From assembly GCF_900101785.1 (NCBI RefSeq), contig NZ_LT629688.1, positions 2,666,001 through 2,730,000 on the forward strand: DNA of 64,000 nt, given 5' to 3'. The translations under genes and the position numbers were made by a program. Below, piece after piece: positions 41,364 to 49,641 of the stretch. How positions within the stretch are numbered: the stretch's first letter is position 1; every line of letters begins with the position of its first letter. The notes below the pieces were generated by a model. That model saw nothing but the letters and a program-made list of their open reading frames with translations. It was not told where the DNA came from and ran no database searches. Source of the stretch: Auraticoccus monumenti. Lineage in GTDB: Bacteria; Actinomycetota; Actinomycetes; Propionibacteriales; Propionibacteriaceae.

Positions 41364-43013
41364 ATGCGAGCACGCTCTCGCGCGATGGTCGCCGCCACCT
41401 TCACCTCGGTCGCCCTGCTGGCGAGCGCGTGTGGCGGCGGTGGCTCGACCCCTGATCCCCAGGCCCCCGGCACCGGCGGGGGTGGTGGCGGCGGCGAGAT
41501 CACCGTCAACGGCTGCACCCCGGAGAACCCGCTGGTCCCCGGCAACACCTCCGAGGTCTGCGGTGGCAACGTCCTCGACGTGTTCGTGTCGAAGCTGGTG
41601 CACTACAACGCCGACACCGCCGCCCCCGAGCTCGACATCGCCGAGGCGATCGAGACCGAGGACAACCAGAACTTCACCGTCACCCTCAAGGAGGGTTACA
41701 AGTTCCACGACGGCACCGAGGTCAAGGCCGCGAACTTCGTGGACGCCTGGAACTACACCGCCGCGGCCGAGAACGGCCAGACCGGCTCGTACTTCTACTC
41801 CGCCATCGACGGCTACGCCGCCACCCAGTGCGGCGACGAGGGCGACTGCGAGGCGACCCCGGCCGAGACCAACGAGCTGAGCGGGCTGGCCGTCGTCGAC
41901 GACTACACCTTCACCATCAAGACCACCGACAAGGTGTCCAACCTGCCGGTCCGCCTGGGCTACACCGCCTTCGCGCCGCTGCCGGACGCCTTCTTCGACG
42001 ACCAGGACGCCTACGAGGCCAAGCCGATCGGCGCCGGCCCGTTCCAGGTGGAGTCCATCTCCAGCACCGAGATGGTGCTGACCAAGTTCGCCGACTACTC
42101 CGGTGAGTTCCCCGCCAGCACGGACAAGCTGACCTTCCGCATCTACGAGGACCTGGGTGCGGCGTACAACGACGTCGTGGCCGGCAACCTCGACGTGATC
42201 GACTCGATCCCGCCGGACCAGCTGGTGGGCGACCTCTACCAGACCGACCTGCAGGACCGCTGGGCCCAGAAGGAGACCGGCAGCATGCGCTGGATCACCT
42301 TCTCCCCGGCCGACGAGCAGCTCAAGGACAACACCGACCTGAAGAAGGCGCTGTCCATGGCGGTCGACCGCCAGGCCATCGCCGACACCCTGTTCAGCGG
42401 CTCGGCCACCCCGGCCACCGGCTGGGTGTCCCCGGTCGTGGACGGCTACAAGGCCGACCAGTGCGGTGAGGCCTGCGTCTTCGACGTGGCCAAGGCCAAG
42501 GCCCTCTACGAGCAGGCCGGCGGCTACGAGGGCACGCTGACCTACTCCAGCAACACCAAGGAGAGCCCGATCAACCAGCAGGTCGGCGAGGCCATCTGCA
42601 ACCAGATCAGCAACAACCTCGGTGTGGAGTGCACCTTCAACCCCGTCATCGACTTCGCCACCTACAACAAGGGCATCGACGAGGACGAGTACAAGGGCAT
42701 GCTGCGGGCCGGCTGGCAGATGGACTACCCGTCCATCGAGAACTTCCTGACCCCGATCCACGCCAAGGGCGCGGACTCGAACTGGGCCGACTACGACAGC
42801 CCCGAGTTCGAGGAGCTCCTCACCCAGGCCGCCGCGGCCGAGGGCGAGGAGGCCAACACCCTCTACCAGCAGGCTGAGTCCAAGCTGGCCGAGGACTTCC
42901 CGGTGGCCCCGCTGCTCTACGGCAAGACCCAGATGGGGTGGAGCGAGCGCGTGGACAACGTGAAGATCACCGCCTTCGGCACCCCCGACCTGGCGAGCAT
43001 CACCGTCAAGTGA
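41364..43013 (+). CDS. peptide ABC transporter substrate-binding lipoprotein (DppA/OppA type)
   Basis: A 549-residue SBP_bac_5-family lipoprotein. The signal peptide ends with lipobox LASAC (Cys23), then a Gly/Pro linker to about residue 48. The mature protein has the family regions EGYKFHDGTEVKAANFVDAWNY and PIGAGPFQV. TAGGAGG ends six bases before ATG 41364, which excludes a longer upstream frame. It captures oligopeptides or similar ligands outside the cell for the downstream permeases. Paired cysteines (CTPENPLVPGNTSEVC; CGDEGDC; CGEAC) suggest disulfides. Confidence 0.92.
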   Translation: MRARSRAMVAATFTSVALLASACGGGGSTPDPQAPGTGGGGGGGEITVNGCTPENPLVPGNTSEVCGGNVLDVFVSKLVHYNADTAAPELDIAEAIETEDNQNFTVTLKEGYKFHDGTEVKAANFVDAWNYTAAAENGQTGSYFYSAIDGYAATQCGDEGDCEATPAETNELSGLAVVDDYTFTIKTTDKVSNLPVRLGYTAFAPLPDAFFDDQDAYEAKPIGAGPFQVESISSTEMVLTKFADYSGEFPASTDKLTFRIYEDLGAAYNDVVAGNLDVIDSIPPDQLVGDLYQTDLQDRWAQKETGSMRWITFSPADEQLKDNTDLKKALSMAVDRQAIADTLFSGSATPATGWVSPVVDGYKADQCGEACVFDVAKAKALYEQAGGYEGTLTYSSNTKESPINQQVGEAICNQISNNLGVECTFNPVIDFATYNKGIDEDEYKGMLRAGWQMDYPSIENFLTPIHAKGADSNWADYDSPEFEELLTQAAAAEGEEANTLYQQAESKLAEDFPVAPLLYGKTQMGWSERVDNVKITAFGTPDLASITVK

Positions 43014-43020
43014 CACCTGC

Positions 43021-43054
43021 TCACGGCCGGTCCCCCCCAGGGGGCCGGCCGTGA
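43021..43054 (+). terminator. GC-rich hairpin after the binding-protein gene
   Basis: TCACGGCCGG (43021-43030) pairs with CCGGCCGTGA (43045-43054); an inner five-base C/G stem with a bulged T closes a short loop. It lies between the binding protein and the permease genes, so it may reduce read-through and make more binding protein than permease. Confidence 0.6.
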
Positions 43055-43093
43055 GTCTGTCCCGGGTGTGGTCTGATAAGCCGACCACGTGAG

Positions 43094-43109
43094 AGCGCTG
43101 TGAAGCGCT
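43094..43109 (+). other. small hairpin AGCGCT-GTGA-AGCGCT before permease gene
   Basis: A six-base stem closed by a GTGA (GNRA) loop ends just before the ribosome site AAGGAG of the first permease gene. It could protect or modulate the mRNA after processing at the upstream hairpin. Role is a guess. Confidence 0.3.
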
Positions 43110-43124
43110 AGGAAGGAGCGGCTC

Positions 43125-44045
43125 GTGGGGACCTACATCATCCGACGGCTCCTGCAGATGATCCCCGTCTTCATCGGGGCGACCTTCATGATCTTCGTGA
43201 TGGTCTTCGCCCTCGGCGACCCGGCCGCCGGCCGGTGCGGCGAGCGGGCCTGCCCGCCGGCCTACATCAACAAGTTCCGGGCCGACTACAACCTCGACGA
43301 GCCGCTGCTCGTGCAGTACGGGCTGTACCTGGCCAAGCTGTTCCAGGGCAACTTCGGGGAGACCTTCAGCGGCATCTCGGTCGCCGGCGAGCTGCTGCTC
43401 CGCTGGCCCACGACGCTCAAGCTGGCGGTCATCGCGCTGGTGGTGGAGGCCGTGATCGGCATCCTCGCCGGGGTGCTGGCCGGTATCCGCCGGGGCCGGT
43501 TCCTGGACTACCTGGTGACGCTGTCCAGCCTGGTCGTGCTGTCGATCCCGGTCTTCGTCATCGGTGGCCTGGCCCAGCTGGTGCTCGGGGTGCGGCTGTC
43601 GCTCTTCCCGGTCACGGCCTCGACCGGCACCTGGTACGAGCTGCTGCTCCCGGGTCTGGTCCTGGGCTCCTTCTCGGTGGCCTACATCGCCCGGCTGATG
43701 CGCGGCACGCTGGTGGAGAACCTGCGCGCGGACTACGTCCGGACCGCGCGGGCCAAGGGCCTCGGCCCCGGCCGGACCATCGGCATCCACACCCTGCGCA
43801 ACTCGCTGATCCCGGTGATCACCTTCATCGGCTACGACGTCGGCGCGCTGCTCGGCGGCGCGGTCGTCACCGAGCGGATCTTCAACATCAACGGCATCGG
43901 CGGGTTCCTCTTCCGCGGCATCAACTCCAAGGACGGGTCGATCGTGGTCGGCACCGTCACCTGCCTGGTGATCGTGTACCTGCTCGTCAACCTGTTCGTG
44001 GACATCCTGTACGGCGTCCTGGACCCGAGGATCGCTCATGACTGA
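43125..44045 (+). CDS. dppB: peptide ABC transporter permease DppB
   Basis: A 306-residue permease with six membrane helices, starting GTYIIRRLLQMIPVFIGATFMIF as is usual for DppB/OppB, and carrying the docking loop DYVRTARAKGLG (about 204-215). AAGGAG precedes GTG 43125 by eight bases. It overlaps the dppC start by eight bases. It forms the inner-membrane pore for peptide uptake together with DppC. Confidence 0.92.
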   Translation: MGTYIIRRLLQMIPVFIGATFMIFVMVFALGDPAAGRCGERACPPAYINKFRADYNLDEPLLVQYGLYLAKLFQGNFGETFSGISVAGELLLRWPTTLKLAVIALVVEAVIGILAGVLAGIRRGRFLDYLVTLSSLVVLSIPVFVIGGLAQLVLGVRLSLFPVTASTGTWYELLLPGLVLGSFSVAYIARLMRGTLVENLRADYVRTARAKGLGPGRTIGIHTLRNSLIPVITFIGYDVGALLGGAVVTERIFNINGIGGFLFRGINSKDGSIVVGTVTCLVIVYLLVNLFVDILYGVLDPRIAHD

Positions 44046-45012
44046 CCCGATCGCCCCGACCGAGTCGCTACGGCCCAACCCGGTCGACGCAGCGGCGAAC
44101 ACGGGCGCCCCCACCGCAGACACCAAGAACACCAAGGACGCCGTCCGCTCCCCGGGCGCGGACGCCTGGCGCGAGCTCCGCAGCAACCCGCTGTTCTGGA
44201 TCTCCTCGATCCTGATCCTGGTGCTGGTCGTGATGGCGATCGCGCCCCAGCTGTTCACCCGCACCGACCCGCTCTACGGCGACCTCGGCGTCGCCCGGCA
44301 GCCACCCTCGGCCGAGCACCCCTTCGGCACCACCAGCCAGGGCTACGACGTCTACGCGCGCACCATCTACGGGGCTCGCGCCTCGATCATGGTCGGCCTG
44401 CTGACCACCATCGGCACGGCCCTGGTCGGCTCGGTGGCCGGTCTGCTGTCCGGGTTCTACGGCGGATGGCTGGACGCCGTGCTGTCGCGGGTCGGGGAGA
44501 TCTTCTTCGCCATCCCGCTGCTGCTGGCCGGCATCCTGTTCCTCTACCTGTTCCCGCCGAACCTCGACACCCCGTTCGTGGTCCAGGTGCTCCAGGTGGT
44601 GGGGGTGCTGGTGCTCTTCGGCTGGCCCTCGATCGCGCGGATGATGCGCTCCAGCGTGATGCAGGTCAAGCCCAACGACTACGTCAACGCCGCACGGGCG
44701 CTGGGGGCGGGCTCGGGGCGGTTGATCACCAACCACATCCTGCCCAACGCCGTCGCCCCGATGATCGTGGTGGCCACGCTGAACCTGGGCACCTACATCG
44801 CCGTCGAGGCCACCCTGGCCTTCCTCGGCATCGGGCTGCGCCCGCCGGCCATCTCCTGGGGCATCGACATCTCGCTGGCCTCCTCCCTGGGGCTGATCCG
44901 GGTGGCGCCGCACATGCTGATCTTCCCGTCCATCTTCCTGTCCGTGACGATCCTCGCCTTCATCATGCTGGGCGACGCCGTCCGGGACGCCCTCGACCCG
45001 AAGCTGCGGTGA
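44038..45012 (+). CDS. dppC: peptide ABC transporter permease DppC
   Basis: A 324-residue permease with a cytoplasmic N-terminal tail of about 50 residues, the OppC-type N-terminal helix (LFWISSILILVLVVMAIAPQLF), and the docking loop DYVNAARALGAGSGRLITNHILPN. The start overlaps dppB and its stop overlaps the next ATPase start (GTGA). Partner of DppB. Confidence 0.92.
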   Translation: MTDPIAPTESLRPNPVDAAANTGAPTADTKNTKDAVRSPGADAWRELRSNPLFWISSILILVLVVMAIAPQLFTRTDPLYGDLGVARQPPSAEHPFGTTSQGYDVYARTIYGARASIMVGLLTTIGTALVGSVAGLLSGFYGGWLDAVLSRVGEIFFAIPLLLAGILFLYLFPPNLDTPFVVQVLQVVGVLVLFGWPSIARMMRSSVMQVKPNDYVNAARALGAGSGRLITNHILPNAVAPMIVVATLNLGTYIAVEATLAFLGIGLRPPAISWGIDISLASSLGLIRVAPHMLIFPSIFLSVTILAFIMLGDAVRDALDPKLR

Positions 45013-46127
45013 CCGACGTGAGCGAGACCCTGGAGAACACCACCCCCGCCGCGCGGGCGATCAGCAGCGACTCCTCCTGGACGCCGGTCGACGGCCGGCT
45101 GCTGGAGGTCGAGGACCTGCAGGTGGAGTTCCGCACCCGCGAGGGGGTGGCCAAGGCGATCAACGGCGTCACGTTCCACCTGGACGAGGGCGAGACCCTG
45201 GCCATCCTGGGCGAGTCGGGCTCGGGGAAGTCGGTGACGGCCCAGGCCATCATGGGCATCCTCGACACCCCGCCGGGCTTCGTCACCGGTGGGGCGGTGC
45301 GCTACTGCGGCACCGACCTGCTGACCCTGGACGAGAAGCGTCGGCGCGAGGTCCGCGGCCCGGAGCTCTCGATGATCTTCCAGGACGCGCTCAGCTCGCT
45401 GAACCCGGTCTTCCCGGTCGGCTGGCAGATCGCGGAGATGCTGCGGGTCCACCGCGGCGCCAACCGCAGCGACGCCAAGGAGGCGGCGATCCGGCTGATG
45501 GAGCGGGTGAACATCCCCGGCGCCCGGCAGCGGGTCAACGCCTTCCCGCACCAGTTCTCCGGCGGCATGCGCCAGCGCATCATGATCGCGATGGCCATCG
45601 CCCTGGACCCGGCGGTGCTGATCGCCGACGAGCCGACCACGGCCCTGGACGTCACCGTCCAGGCCCAGATCATGGCGCTGCTGGCCGAGCTGCAGGAAGA
45701 GCGCCGGATGGGGCTGATCCTGATCACCCACGACCTCGGCGTGGTGGCCGACGTGGCCGACCGGATCGCGGTGATGTACGCCGGGCGGCTGGTCGAGACC
45801 GCCGACGTGCACCCGATCTACGCCGCCCCGGCCCACCCCTACACCCAGGGGCTGCTGGCCTCCATCCCGCGGCTGGACCAGAAGGGCCAGGAGCTGCAGG
45901 CCATCGGCGGGCTGCCGCCGAACCTGACCCGGATCCCGGCGGGCTGCCCGTTCAACCCCCGCTGCCGCTACGCCGAGGACGTCTGCCGCCACGACCCGCC
46001 GCCGCCGCTGATCCAGGTGCGCCCGGACCGCTGGTCGGCCTGCCACTTCACCGAGCTGGTGCTGGCCGACAGCGCCGCGGGGGCCGTCCCGAACCAGACC
46101 CAGACCGATGAGGAGGAGCTGCGATGA
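45009..46127 (+). CDS. dppD: peptide ABC transporter ATPase DppD
   Basis: A 372-residue ATPase. Walker A GESGSGKS, the Q-loop IFQDALSSLNP, signature FSGGMRQR, Walker B VLIADEPTTALD and the H-loop LITHD are intact. After the ATPase domain comes the oligopeptide-specific C-terminal region with four cysteines (GCPFNPRCRYAEDVC and a later C), which binds an iron-sulfur cluster in some homologues. GTG 45009 overlaps the dppC stop; a second GTG three codons on is possible. Confidence 0.92.
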   Translation: MTDVSETLENTTPAARAISSDSSWTPVDGRLLEVEDLQVEFRTREGVAKAINGVTFHLDEGETLAILGESGSGKSVTAQAIMGILDTPPGFVTGGAVRYCGTDLLTLDEKRRREVRGPELSMIFQDALSSLNPVFPVGWQIAEMLRVHRGANRSDAKEAAIRLMERVNIPGARQRVNAFPHQFSGGMRQRIMIAMAIALDPAVLIADEPTTALDVTVQAQIMALLAELQEERRMGLILITHDLGVVADVADRIAVMYAGRLVETADVHPIYAAPAHPYTQGLLASIPRLDQKGQELQAIGGLPPNLTRIPAGCPFNPRCRYAEDVCRHDPPPPLIQVRPDRWSACHFTELVLADSAAGAVPNQTQTDEEELR

Positions 46128-47146
46128 GCGGCGAGGTGATCCTGAGCGCGGTCGACCTGGTGAAGCACTACCCGATCAAGACCGGGGTGCTGCGCCGGAC
46201 AACCGGCCACGTCAGGGCCGTGGACGGGGTGAGCTTCGACCTCCTCAAGGGCGAGACGCTGGGCATCGTGGGGGAGTCCGGCTGCGGCAAGTCCACCCTG
46301 GGACGCATGCTGGTGCAGCTGGAGCGGCCCACCAGCGGCTCGCTGGTCTTCGACGGCGTCGACATGGTGGCCGAGTCCGGTGCGGCGCTGCGGGCCATGC
46401 GCCGCAACATCCAGATCGTCTTCCAGGACCCCTACACCTCGCTCAACCCGCGCAAGACGGTGGGCGACATCATCCAGGAGCCCTTCGACATCCACCCCGA
46501 GGTGGAGCCCAAGGGCGGCCGGCGCCGTCGGGTGCAGGAGCTGCTGGACCTGGTCGGGCTGAACCCCGAGCACATCAACCGCTACCCCCACCAGTTCTCC
46601 GGCGGGCAGCGTCAGCGGATCGGGATCGCCCGCGGCATCGCGCTCAACCCGAAGGTGCTGGTCTGCGACGAGCCGGTCTCGGCGCTGGACGTCTCGGTGC
46701 AGGCGCAGGTGGTCAACCTGATGGAGCGGCTGCAGGACGAGCTGGGGCTCTCCTACGTCTTCATCGCCCACGACCTCTCGGTGGTCCGCCACATCTCCGA
46801 CCGCGTCGGGGTGATGTACCTGGGCCGGATGGTCGAGATCGGGGACGAGACCCAGATCTACGAGCGTCCGACCCACCCCTACACCCAGGCGCTGCTGTCG
46901 GCCGTGCCGGTGCCGGACCCGACCCTGCGCGGCAAGCGCGAGGAGATCGTCCTCAGCGGGGACGTCCCCAGCCCGGCCAACCCGCCGTCGGGGTGCCGCT
47001 TCCACACGCGCTGCTTCAAGATGCAGGACGTGTGCCGGGTGGAGGACCCGGCGCTGGACCCGCGCGGGGACGGCGTCAGCGCCCACCCGTCGGCCTGCCA
47101 CTTCGCCGAGCCGCGGGAGATCGTGCACACGGTCGACGTCAGCTGA
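46124..47146 (+). CDS. dppF: peptide ABC transporter ATPase DppF
   Basis: A 340-residue ATPase paired with DppD. Motifs: Walker A GESGCGKST, IVFQDPYTSLNPRKTV, signature FSGGQRQR, Walker B VLVCDEPVSALD, H-loop FIAHD; C-terminal cysteines in SGCRFHTRCFKMQDVC as in DppD. ATG 46124 overlaps the dppD stop as ATGA. The 3' end overlaps the convergent unknown gene by eight bases. It completes the operon. Confidence 0.92.
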   Translation: MSGEVILSAVDLVKHYPIKTGVLRRTTGHVRAVDGVSFDLLKGETLGIVGESGCGKSTLGRMLVQLERPTSGSLVFDGVDMVAESGAALRAMRRNIQIVFQDPYTSLNPRKTVGDIIQEPFDIHPEVEPKGGRRRRVQELLDLVGLNPEHINRYPHQFSGGQRQRIGIARGIALNPKVLVCDEPVSALDVSVQAQVVNLMERLQDELGLSYVFIAHDLSVVRHISDRVGVMYLGRMVEIGDETQIYERPTHPYTQALLSAVPVPDPTLRGKREEIVLSGDVPSPANPPSGCRFHTRCFKMQDVCRVEDPALDPRGDGVSAHPSACHFAEPREIVHTVDVS

Positions 47147-48083
47147 GCCGGTCCCCGTGCGGTGCCGGGTCGCAGGGCTCGACGCGGAACCGCAGCGGGC
47201 GCAGGGGCCGGTAGGGCTCGATCACCTCGACGTTCTCGAAGGCGATGCCCCCGGGGATCGGTGACCGGCTGGCCCAGTAGACGACCCGGCCGTTGACCGC
47301 GGCCACCAGGTGGCGGCTGGGGTCCGGCACCACCCAGGACTGCTCGGCCCGGCGGCCGTACCAGTGCCAGTGCGGGGCGACGTCGGCGGCGTAGGCGGCC
47401 TGCTCCGGTGCCGGCTCGTCGCCGAGCACCGTGACCACCGCAGCGCCCTCGACGTCGCGGGGGAGCCGGTGCAGCCCGAAGCGGGCCCGGCGCGTGAACC
47501 GGCTGCTCCGGTGCCTCGGCCACAGCTCGCCGGCCCGCACCGGGCCGTCCAGCAGCCGCAGGGTCCGCAGCCGGGCGAAGTTGCCCATGGTGGCGCTGAG
47601 CACGCAGTGGCGCAGCGGGACCGAGCCTGGTCGGGTCACCGCGGCCAGCTCCACCTCGTGCGGCCGGTCGGCCCGGAACCGGACCCGGACGTCGACCTCC
47701 GCTCCGCCGGCGAAGCGCTCGCAGTGCACCAGCACGGTCAGGCACTCGACACCGGCGACGACCTCCACGACCCCGGGGTCGTGCCCCGGGCCGGGCTCCC
47801 CTGTCCACAGCCGCAGCCCGGGCTCGTCGTCCAGGCGGCTGCGCTCCAGCTCGGAGTACCCCCGGCGCACGCTCCGCCGCGGCCGCGGCTCGATCGCCAC
47901 GTAGTTGACCATCCGGTCCGGGTCGTGGCCGAGGTAGGGGGTGTAGACCCGCAGCAGGCCACGCGGCCCGAGCAGCGGCGGCAGCCCCACCCGCATCCCG
48001 TCGCGGTGCCCCCACAGCGGGGACCCGTCGGGGCCTGGTCGGACCCACTCGTGGGGCCGGGTCCCGGGGTGCGGCGCGGTCAC
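47139..48083 (-). CDS. conserved-looking protein of unknown function
   Basis: A 314-residue soluble protein that I do not recognise. It is rich in beta strands and Arg, with no signal peptide or membrane segment. Readable features are RVYTPYLGHDPDRMVNYVAIEP (40-60), CVLSATMGNFARLRTLRL, HWHWYGRRAEQSWVVPDPS, and ISR-like SPIPGGIAFENVEVIEPYRP near the C-terminus; it may be a carbohydrate-related beta-sandwich, which is a guess. A minus-strand TAGGCT box seven bases before GTG 48083 suggests a leaderless mRNA. It is divergent from mshB across 58 bases and converges on dppF. Confidence 0.65.
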   Translation of the reverse strand: MTAPHPGTRPHEWVRPGPDGSPLWGHRDGMRVGLPPLLGPRGLLRVYTPYLGHDPDRMVNYVAIEPRPRRSVRRGYSELERSRLDDEPGLRLWTGEPGPGHDPGVVEVVAGVECLTVLVHCERFAGGAEVDVRVRFRADRPHEVELAAVTRPGSVPLRHCVLSATMGNFARLRTLRLLDGPVRAGELWPRHRSSRFTRRARFGLHRLPRDVEGAAVVTVLGDEPAPEQAAYAADVAPHWHWYGRRAEQSWVVPDPSRHLVAAVNGRVVYWASRSPIPGGIAFENVEVIEPYRPLRPLRFRVEPCDPAPHGDRLS

Positions 48084-48090
48084 GGCCGTC

Positions 48091-48096
48091 AGCCTA
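48091..48096 (-). promoter_or_regulatory. -10 box TAGGCT (minus strand), predicted leaderless start
   Basis: On the minus strand TAGGCT ends seven bases before GTG 48083 of the unknown gene. The opposite-strand mshB box lies only about 35 bases away, so two back-to-back promoters share this gap. Confidence 0.45.
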
Positions 48097-48129
48097 CGGG
48101 CGCGGGCGCCCGGGTGCGGGGGAGCGTCC

Positions 48130-48135
48130 TACAGT
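48130..48135 (+). promoter_or_regulatory. -10 box TACAGT, predicted leaderless start of mshB
   Basis: TACAGT ends six bases before GTG 48142, with no ribosome site between. Confidence 0.45.
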
Positions 48136-48141
48136 GGGCCG

Positions 48142-49059
48142 GTGACCTCCTCCTCCACGCCGGCGGACCGCCGGTTGATGTTCGTGCACGCCCACCCCGA
48201 CGACGAGGCCAGCCAGACGGCGGCCGCGATGGCCCGCTACGCCGCCGAGGGCGCGCAGGTGACGCTGGTCACCTGCACCCTGGGTGAGGAGGGCGAGATC
48301 GTGGTCGACGACCTCGCCCACCTCCGCGAGGGTGACGCGCTCGGCCGGCACCGGATCGGTGAGCTGACCGAGGCGATGGCCGTGCTCGGCGTCACCGACT
48401 TCGTCCGCCTGGGCGGCGACGGCACCTACCGCGACTCGGGCATGGCCTACGACGAGTCCGGTGGCGTGGTGCCCACCGCCGAGCTCAAGGACGGCTCCTT
48501 CTGGACCACGGACCTGCTCGAGGCGGCGAACCACCTGGTGCAGCTGCTCCGCGACCGGCGTCCGCAGGTGCTGGTGACCTACGACCAGTACGGCGGCTAC
48601 GGCCACCCCGACCACATCCAGGCCCACCGCGCCGCGACCTATGCCGTCGCCCTGGCCGGTGTCGCCGGCTACCGCCGCGACCTCGGCGAGCCGTGGGTGG
48701 TGTCGCGGCTGATGTGGTCGGCGATGTCGGCCTCGGCCATGCGCCGGGCGCTGCGCCGGCTGCGCGAGTCCGGGGACACCGAGACCTTCAAGGAGTGGGG
48801 GGACCTCGAGGGCGACCTGCTGCCCCCGATGCTGGTGGCCGACGAGGACATCTCGGTGCGCGTCGACGGTGCCCCCTGGGCGGCGCACAAGCTCGGGGCG
48901 CTGCGGGCCCACCGCAGCCAGGTGAGCATGGACGACCCGTGGTGGAAGATGTTCACCAGCGGCGAGGAGTGGTCCGACGAGTTCTACCGGCTGGCCCAGG
49001 GCGTCCCCTTCGAGGGCGAGGGCATGGCCGAGGACCTCTTCGCCGGCCTCACCCGGTGA
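48142..49059 (+). CDS. mshB: mycothiol biosynthesis deacetylase MshB
   Basis: A 305-residue zinc deacetylase of the LmbE fold that converts GlcNAc-Ins to GlcN-Ins, a committed step in mycothiol synthesis. The zinc site reads AHPDDE (His18, Asp21) and GHPDHI (His158). LMFVHAHPDDE, YAAEGAQVTLVTCTLGEEGE and ALRAHRSQV match the actinobacterial enzyme rather than the paralogous amidase Mca, although that close relative remains an alternative. The start is GTG, apparently leaderless. The stop overlaps the flavin reductase start (GTGA). Confidence 0.88.
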   Translation: MTSSSTPADRRLMFVHAHPDDEASQTAAAMARYAAEGAQVTLVTCTLGEEGEIVVDDLAHLREGDALGRHRIGELTEAMAVLGVTDFVRLGGDGTYRDSGMAYDESGGVVPTAELKDGSFWTTDLLEAANHLVQLLRDRRPQVLVTYDQYGGYGHPDHIQAHRAATYAVALAGVAGYRRDLGEPWVVSRLMWSAMSASAMRRALRRLRESGDTETFKEWGDLEGDLLPPMLVADEDISVRVDGAPWAAHKLGALRAHRSQVSMDDPWWKMFTSGEEWSDEFYRLAQGVPFEGEGMAEDLFAGLTR

Positions 49060-49610
49060 GCGTCCCCGTCCCGGCCCAGCCAGTCCCCTTCGAGCACTCC
49101 GCCGACCAGGTGGCCGGGGACGACCTGCGCCGGGTGATGAGCCACCTCGGGGCCGGGGTCAGCGTCGTCGCCGCGCTCGGCGGCCCGGGCAGCGACATCG
49201 AGCAGGGCGAGTTCGACGCGATGACCTGCACCTCGTTCACGTCGCTGTCGCTGGAGCCGCCGCTGGTGATGGTCAGCGTCCGCCAGGAGGGCAGCTTCCG
49301 GCAGCACCTGAGCGCGGCCGGGCACTGGGTGGTCTCGCTGCTGTCCGGGGACCAGGAGCCGGTGGCGCGGGCCCTGTCGCGGCGACGTCCGGAGCGGTTG
49401 GCCGCTCTGCCCTCGATCACGTTCCGCCCGAGCCCGGTCTCGGGGACGCCGGTGGTGGTCGGTGCGCTGAGCTGGCTGGAGTGCCGCACCGAGCGGGTGG
49501 TGGAGGCGGGGGACCACACGGTGGTGATCGGACGCGTCGTCGCCACCGACCCGACCGAGCGCGACGACCACGCGCTGCTCTACCGCCGCCGCCGCTTCCT
49601 GACCGGCTGA
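49056..49610 (+). CDS. flavin reductase family protein
   Basis: A 184-residue FMN-binding split-barrel protein of the flavin reductase group that supplies reduced flavin to partner oxygenases. The core VMSHLGAGVSVVAAL, AMTCTSFTSLSLEPPLVMVSV and HWVVSLLSG matches the family. GTG 49056 overlaps the mshB stop, so the two genes are coupled; a partner monooxygenase is not seen next to it. Physiological partner unknown. Confidence 0.85.
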   Translation: MSVPVPAQPVPFEHSADQVAGDDLRRVMSHLGAGVSVVAALGGPGSDIEQGEFDAMTCTSFTSLSLEPPLVMVSVRQEGSFRQHLSAAGHWVVSLLSGDQEPVARALSRRRPERLAALPSITFRPSPVSGTPVVVGALSWLECRTERVVEAGDHTVVIGRVVATDPTERDDHALLYRRRRFLTG

Positions 49611-49641
49611 GCGGGACGGTCGTCACGCGTCCTGGGGTGGC

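Noticed and set aside
43021-43054. A mobile-element end or further copy of the GCAGAACCGG hairpin family
   Set aside because: The arms do not share the family ends and the position directly after a binding-protein gene fits a terminator or attenuator.
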